Shown here piece after piece: positions 59,592 through 64,000 of a stretch of DNA of 64,000 nucleotides. Position 1 is the stretch's first letter. Every line of letters starts with the position of its first letter. This stretch comes from Diplocloster hominis. GTDB lineage: Bacteria > Bacillota > Clostridia > Lachnospirales > Lachnospiraceae. The DNA lies in contig NZ_JAWDIY010000021.1 of the NCBI RefSeq assembly GCF_032380655.1, positions 1 to 64,000 on the forward strand, in the 5' to 3' direction. The notes under the pieces were generated by a model. The model worked only from the letters and a program-made list of their open reading frames with translations, searched no databases and was not told where the DNA came from. The position numbers and the translations under genes are program-made.

Positions 59592-60323
59592 CTAATTATT
59601 CTCCGCTTGTTTCAGCTTTGGCATTTGCATCTGCACGTTACGGTTCTTATTTTCGATCACCCTTATATCTGTCGAATCCGCCACTATAATCCGGGAACAG
59701 ACGGACGGAAAATATCCCGTCTCCACCACACCCGGATAACTGTGCAGCAGATCGGACAGCTTCCGGTAACCGGCCGGGGACGGGCTGTGGATATCCAGAA
59801 TGTAATTCCCGTTGTCCGTTTGGTATGCCTGCCCGTTGCCGGTGCGAAGGATTGGGGTGTAACCAAGCCCGTGGATTTTCTCAGACAACAGGCGCCACCC
59901 GAATGGCAGGACTTCCACCGGCAGCGGAAAAGCTCCAAGTCTGGAAACTTGTTTTCTGTGATCCATGATCCAGATCACCTGCCCGGAATGGTATGCCGTG
60001 ATCTTTTCGCGGGTTAAGGCCCCGCCGCCTCCTTTCACCGCCTCAAAATCCGGATCGATCTCATCCACTCCGTCGATAGTCAGATCGATGCGGGGTACTT
60101 CATTGATATCTGCCACCGGAATTCCGAATTCTTCCGCCAGCTTCTCAGAAGCACGGGAGGTGGCTACCGCCTGTAAACGCATACCCTCTTTGACCAGTTC
60201 CCCTGCACGCCTGATCAGGTAATACGCGGTGGACCCGGTTCCCAGGCCCAGGATCATATTGTCCCGAATGTACTCTGCCGCTTTTAGGGCGGCAGCCTGT
60301 TTTTGTTCCTGTTGAATTCGCAT
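59592..60323 (-). CDS. rpiA: Ribose-5-phosphate isomerase A
   Basis: 243 residues from the ATG at 60323 (GGAGGAAC upstream). RpiA motifs: LGLGTGSTAYYLI, the catalytic TIDGVDEIDPDFEAVKGGGGALTREKI, and WIMDHRKQ (usually VDxSK, here a variation). It interconverts ribulose 5-phosphate, the product of gnd, and ribose 5-phosphate. The start overlaps the zwf stop by one base (TAATG), so translation is coupled. Confidence 0.95.
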   Translation of the reverse strand: MRIQQEQKQAAALKAAEYIRDNMILGLGTGSTAYYLIRRAGELVKEGMRLQAVATSRASEKLAEEFGIPVADINEVPRIDLTIDGVDEIDPDFEAVKGGGGALTREKITAYHSGQVIWIMDHRKQVSRLGAFPLPVEVLPFGWRLLSEKIHGLGYTPILRTGNGQAYQTDNGNYILDIHSPSPAGYRKLSDLLHSYPGVVETGYFPSVCSRIIVADSTDIRVIENKNRNVQMQMPKLKQAENN

Positions 60324-61720
60324 TATAGTTCCTCCACGATCCATTGATGCCCTTCCGCTCCCAGAAGTTCATCCGCGGCCTCAGGGCCATTGGTACCGGA
60401 CGGATAGGTATAGATTGGCTGTCCTGTCTGCCGGTATGCACTGCGCAGCTGATCGATATAATTCCAGCTGGTCTCGATCTGGTCCCACTGGGAAAACCAG
60501 GAGCGCTCGCCTCTTAAGCAGGCGCCCAGCAGCCGTTCGTAGGCCTCCGGAGTATTGATCCTGTTTTCCAGCGAACAGCTCTGGCAGAAATCCATTTTGG
60601 CCTGGGAGATCTCATCGGTGTCTCCGGGTTTTTTTATATTGAACTGGAGATGTACCCCTTCCTCCGGCTGTATTTTCACGACCAGGATATCCGGTTCCAT
60701 GCCGGACTCGGGCCGTTTAAACACGATGGTCACTTCCATCTCTCTGCGCCCCAGCTTCTTACCCGTACGGATGTAAAACGGCGTCCCTTTCCAACGTTCA
60801 TTGTCGATGAATACTTTCAGCGCCGCATAAGTCTCTGTAATCGAATCGGGCGGCACCCCGGGCTCCTGCAGGTATCCCTCATATTGGGCCAGCACCAGCT
60901 GCCTGCCGATCTGATCCGTACGGACCGGACGCAGGGCTTTCAGCACCCGGATCTGCTCTTCGTGCATCCCCTCGGGTGAGAGATCCTGGGGCCGCTCCAT
61001 AGCTACGATAGACAGGATCTGGAGGAGATGGTTCTGCACCATATCCTTCATGGCCCCGCTGGTATCATAGTAGCCGGCTCTGGTCTCCACTCCTACATTT
61101 TCCATAGCTGAGATCTGAATATTATCGATATATTCCGCGTTCCATATATTCTTAAAGATCGGATTCGTGAACCGGATCGTCTGAATATTCCGGATCATTT
61201 CCTTGCCCAGATAATGGTCGATCCGATAAATATGATCCGGTTCGAAGAACGCTTCCAGCTTATCATTTAACTCCTCCGCCGCTTTCAGGCTCTCCCCGAA
61301 CGGCTTTTCCAGAATCACCTTTCCTTTTTCCGCTCCCGTCACACGTCCCAGACCATAGGCGATCACCGGAAAAAACCTGGGTGCCACGGCAAAGTAGAAA
61401 ATATGGGAATCGATCCGGCTCTCCTGGTAAAAAGCATCCAACGCGTCATAGGCAGCCTCCTGTGTGAAATCCATCTGATAATAGCGGATCCCCTGGATAA
61501 ACTGCCGGAACGCTTCCTCCCGGAATACAATTCTGGAAAAACGGCGAACCCACTCTCTGGCTGCTTCACAGTATGTCTGGGTGTTATAATCCCTGCGGCC
61601 GATTATAATCATCCGCTCTGCCGGCAGTTTGCCGGAGGCACTCATATTATAAAGGGCAGGCAGCAGCTTCCGAAACGTCAGATCACCGGTGCCTCCGAAG
61701 ATTGTCAGCGCTTGTTTCAT
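60323..61720 (-). CDS. zwf: Glucose-6-phosphate 1-dehydrogenase
   Basis: 465 residues from the ATG at 61720 (GGAGGAAATT before it; the frame is open to 61753). N-terminal nucleotide-binding FGGTGDLTFRKLLPAL, the catalytic signature RIDHYLGKE and downstream RFTNPIFKNIWN. Oxidises glucose 6-phosphate to 6-phosphogluconolactone with NADP+ (or NAD+), the entry to the oxidative pentose phosphate pathway. Its product is taken by Pgl, encoded upstream. Confidence 0.97.
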   Translation of the reverse strand: MKQALTIFGGTGDLTFRKLLPALYNMSASGKLPAERMIIIGRRDYNTQTYCEAAREWVRRFSRIVFREEAFRQFIQGIRYYQMDFTQEAAYDALDAFYQESRIDSHIFYFAVAPRFFPVIAYGLGRVTGAEKGKVILEKPFGESLKAAEELNDKLEAFFEPDHIYRIDHYLGKEMIRNIQTIRFTNPIFKNIWNAEYIDNIQISAMENVGVETRAGYYDTSGAMKDMVQNHLLQILSIVAMERPQDLSPEGMHEEQIRVLKALRPVRTDQIGRQLVLAQYEGYLQEPGVPPDSITETYAALKVFIDNERWKGTPFYIRTGKKLGRREMEVTIVFKRPESGMEPDILVVKIQPEEGVHLQFNIKKPGDTDEISQAKMDFCQSCSLENRINTPEAYERLLGACLRGERSWFSQWDQIETSWNYIDQLRSAYRQTGQPIYTYPSGTNGPEAADELLGAEGHQWIVEEL

Positions 61721-61771
61721 AATTTCCTCCAATCGTGCATGTTTTATTAGCACATATAGGTATGGGTGAAC

Positions 61772-63178
61772 TTATTTCCCCCAGTCATGGTGGAAACTGC
61801 CCTCCTGATCGGTACGCAGATAGGTGTGCGCGCCGAAGCAGTCTCTCTGGGCCTGAATCAGGTTCGCCCCCACGTGTGCCCCGCGAAACGCGTCCAGATA
61901 CGCCAGCGCATTGGTCATGGCAGGCAGCGGCAGACCAGCTTTGATTCCCTGCGTTACGATTTCACGCAGGCTGTTTTGGTTTTTCTCGATTCCCTTCCGG
62001 AAGAACTCATTGAACAATAGGTTCTCAAGGTTTGGATTCTCCTGAAATGCAGCTGTTATATCATTCAGGAAAACCGCCTGGATAATACATCCGGCCCGGA
62101 AGATAGACGCGATCCTGCCAAGTTCAAGGTTCCAATCATACTGTTTTGAGGCATCTTTCAGCAGTGAAAAGCCCTGGGCATAAGCAATGATTTTAGCAGC
62201 ATAGAGCCCCTCCCGCACCATCCCGATAAATTCCGATGGATCGTCCGCAGCCGCAATATCCGGCCCTTTCAGCAGCCGAAACGCTTTTTCCCGTTCCTGC
62301 AGCCGGTTGGACATCACTCTGGCGTTACAGGCAGCCGTGATCATCGATACGTCGATGCCCTGCTTCAGGGATTCGATACTGGTCCACCGGCCGGTGCCTT
62401 TCTGCGCCGCGCTGTCCTGGATATAATCGACCAGTTCCCCGGTGGTACAGTCGTCGGGCTCCTTTAGTATATCAGCCGTAATGCCGATCAGATAGCTCTT
62501 CAGCTCACCCGACTGCCACTCCCCGAAAATCTCGGACAGCCGAAGATTGTCAAATCCCCCGATATATTTTAACAGCAGATAGGCTTCGGCGATTAACTGC
62601 ATATCGGCATATTCAATTCCGTTGTGGACCATTTTCACATAATGGCCGGCCCCATCCGGTCCGATGTAGGTACAGCAGGGCTCCCCCTCCGCCTTTGCCG
62701 AGATGTCACTTAAAACCGGCCCAATTTCACGGTACACGTCCGCATCACCTCCAGGCATAATGGATGGTCCGAATCTGGCCCCTTCCTCTCCGCCTGAGAT
62801 GCCAACCCCAAAATAACAGATCCCCTGCTTTTTAAGCAGTTCAAAGCGTCTTCTGGTATCCTCGAAAAAAGAATTCCCGCCGTCCATCAGGATATCCCCC
62901 TCCTGAAGCAGAGGCGCCAGATTTGAAATCACCGCGTCCACAGGAGCTCCTGCTTTGATCATCATGATAATTTTCCGGGGTCTGCTAAGCGCCTCTGTCA
63001 GTTCTTCCAGGCTGTAAAACGCGCGGATTCCCTCATGGGGATATTCCTTAACCATCGTGTCGGTTAACTCTTTTGACCGGTTATACACGGCTACCCGGTA
63101 TCCGTGATCCGCCATATTAAGCGCCAGGCTCCTTCCCATCACAGAAAGTCCGATTACCGCAATATCATATTTATCCAT
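61772..63178 (-). CDS. gnd: 6-Phosphogluconate dehydrogenase (decarboxylating)
   Basis: 468 residues, full length. N-terminal IAVIGLSVMGRSLALN (Rossmann; the usual GLAVMG is GLSVMG), GVGISGGEEGARFGPSIMPGG, and the substrate-binding VHNGIEYADMQLI. Converts 6-phosphogluconate to ribulose 5-phosphate and CO2, making NADPH. It is followed at 51 bp by zwf and preceded at about 100 bp by pgl, forming a complete oxidative branch. Confidence 0.97.
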   Translation of the reverse strand: MDKYDIAVIGLSVMGRSLALNMADHGYRVAVYNRSKELTDTMVKEYPHEGIRAFYSLEELTEALSRPRKIIMMIKAGAPVDAVISNLAPLLQEGDILMDGGNSFFEDTRRRFELLKKQGICYFGVGISGGEEGARFGPSIMPGGDADVYREIGPVLSDISAKAEGEPCCTYIGPDGAGHYVKMVHNGIEYADMQLIAEAYLLLKYIGGFDNLRLSEIFGEWQSGELKSYLIGITADILKEPDDCTTGELVDYIQDSAAQKGTGRWTSIESLKQGIDVSMITAACNARVMSNRLQEREKAFRLLKGPDIAAADDPSEFIGMVREGLYAAKIIAYAQGFSLLKDASKQYDWNLELGRIASIFRAGCIIQAVFLNDITAAFQENPNLENLLFNEFFRKGIEKNQNSLREIVTQGIKAGLPLPAMTNALAYLDAFRGAHVGANLIQAQRDCFGAHTYLRTDQEGSFHHDWGK

Positions 63179-63280
63179 CTATCTTCCTCCATATTATCCG
63201 TCTATTTTCCTTCATACGATTCCTCTGTTATCCTCTATTCGCGGCTTCCCGCTATTCTCGGTTTCCCTCTCATAGAGATT

Positions 63281-64000
63281 TTAGTTCATTACACTTATAT
63301 CCTCTGGATCAAATACGAGGCTGACAACCTCATTAAGGGTGACTGCATCACAGATTTCCTTAATCCTTCCCGTCCGGGCACCCAGACGGAAACAGATCAG
63401 GTTGTTAGAAAACCGGTTGGCCACCAGAAGGAACTTTCCTCCCGGTACAATAACAAAATCTCTGGGATGCCTGCCGCCGCAGGACACAAACTGTACCACT
63501 TCCGGAAGTTCCCCTTCCAGTGAGAACACGCTTAGAAGATCCGAACCGCGGGTGGAAACATACAGGAACCGCTCATCCGGTGATATCCGGAGTGCTGCCG
63601 TGTCATCTTCCCTGGTCCCCTTTTCCGGCAGAACCGAACAGGAATCCAGCTGACAAAAGCCTGCGTTTTCATCCACACGGAAGGTGTACAGTTCGTTGCT
63701 TCGTTCCGTCACCAGATAAAACCTGGTGTGGTCCCGGTTAAAGATCCCGTGTCTTGGTCCGCTTCCGGCCGGAAAACTTATTTCTCCCGCCGGCTCATAA
63801 TTCCGGGAGCTGTCAAAGATCCGTACCTTATCAAGCTCCAAACAGGGCACCAGCAGATACCGGCCATGCAGGATGACCTGGTGGCAGCCGGCAGCCGGCG
63901 CGATCTGGATTCTTTTGAGCAGGCGAAGGCCTTCTTCGGATGTTTTCTGCTCTTCATAAACCATAACCGACCCCTCGTGGTAATTCGCCGTATAAATCCG
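63281..64000 (-). CDS. pgl: 6-Phosphogluconolactonase, beta-propeller type (partial)
   Basis: The C-terminal 239 residues of a seven-bladed lactonase; the frame remains open through 64000 with ANYHEGS before the first internal ATG at 63964, so the N-terminus lies outside the window. Family stretches: GSGPRHGIFNRDHTRFYLVTE, RISPDERFLYVSTRG, GGRHPRDFVIVPGGKFLLVANR. Hydrolyses 6-phosphogluconolactone to 6-phosphogluconate, between Zwf and Gnd. With gnd, zwf and rpiA it makes a four-gene pathway operon. Confidence 0.92.
   Translation of the reverse strand, partial: RIYTANYHEGSVMVYEEQKTSEEGLRLLKRIQIAPAAGCHQVILHGRYLLVPCLELDKVRIFDSSRNYEPAGEISFPAGSGPRHGIFNRDHTRFYLVTERSNELYTFRVDENAGFCQLDSCSVLPEKGTREDDTAALRISPDERFLYVSTRGSDLLSVFSLEGELPEVVQFVSCGGRHPRDFVIVPGGKFLLVANRFSNNLICFRLGARTGRIKEICDAVTLNEVVSLVFDPEDISVMN

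Overview
This window looks like a chromosomal segment of an anaerobic, spore-forming, Gram-positive Clostridia bacterium, most plausibly a Lachnospiraceae member of the Enterocloster/Hungatella/Lachnoclostridium type. The evidence is the set of sporulation genes (alpha/beta-type SASP, GerW/YtfJ, cotJABC, a SleB/CwlJ hydrolase), the clostridial order Asp23-FakA-RecG beside rpmB, YesMN-type two-component regulation of a sugar ABC transporter, very large surface proteins, and strong AGGAGG-type ribosome binding sites. The genus is an inference; no rRNA or tRNA gene was seen.

Layout. 1-160: the 5' end of a group II intron sitting directly behind a rho-independent terminator. 198-5395: a small membrane protein, thrC, a SleB-like hydrolase, a frameshifted LysR regulator and, divergently, proB. 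5505-16428: housekeeping and sporulation genes (Na/Pi cotransporter, SASP, recG, fakA, Asp23, rpmB, a 45-residue membrane protein, gerW with its DUF2953 partner, polyphosphate:AMP phosphotransferase). 16780-27251: a catabolic island with an RbsABC-like transporter, a phosphotriesterase-family hydrolase, a stand-alone sensory-rhodopsin-transducer (ASRT) domain, two M24/creatinase-fold proteins with altered metal ligands and two LacI-family repressors, tied together by paired operators. 27743-34774: a 2343-residue surface protein with eleven carboxypeptidase-regulatory-like repeats. 34775-36752: mostly non-coding, with a 232-bp near-perfect palindrome, a NUDIX hydrolase and the remnant of a methyltransferase gene. 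36753-43891: ftsW, a membrane GDPD, an NhaC antiporter, a metallophosphoesterase and a DUF4474 protein. 44221-58117: a carbohydrate-use locus with a YesMN pair, two permeases, a binding lipoprotein and a 2275-residue LamG/glycoside-hydrolase surface enzyme. 58344-59497: cotJABC. 59592-64000: an oxidative pentose phosphate operon (pgl, gnd, zwf, rpiA).

How the parts work together. The island at 16780-27251 has two nearly identical promoters (about 18.13 kb and 24.94 kb), each with one TACTCGAGTA palindrome between -35 and -10 and another just downstream. One repressor should therefore switch the first M24 protein and the transporter operon together. A different operator pair (27360, 27431) lies ahead of the second M24 protein and its LacI partner. 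In the 44-58 kb locus the secreted enzyme would release sugars, the ABC system would import them and YesMN would sense them. Both ABC loci share a 21-bp motif just behind the stop codon of the binding-protein gene, followed by an intercistronic hairpin.

The most unusual feature outside the genes is a set of long intergenic inverted repeats, unrelated in sequence to each other. Two have perfect arms of 64 and 69 bp; three others have 20-39 bp arms. Their role is unknown.
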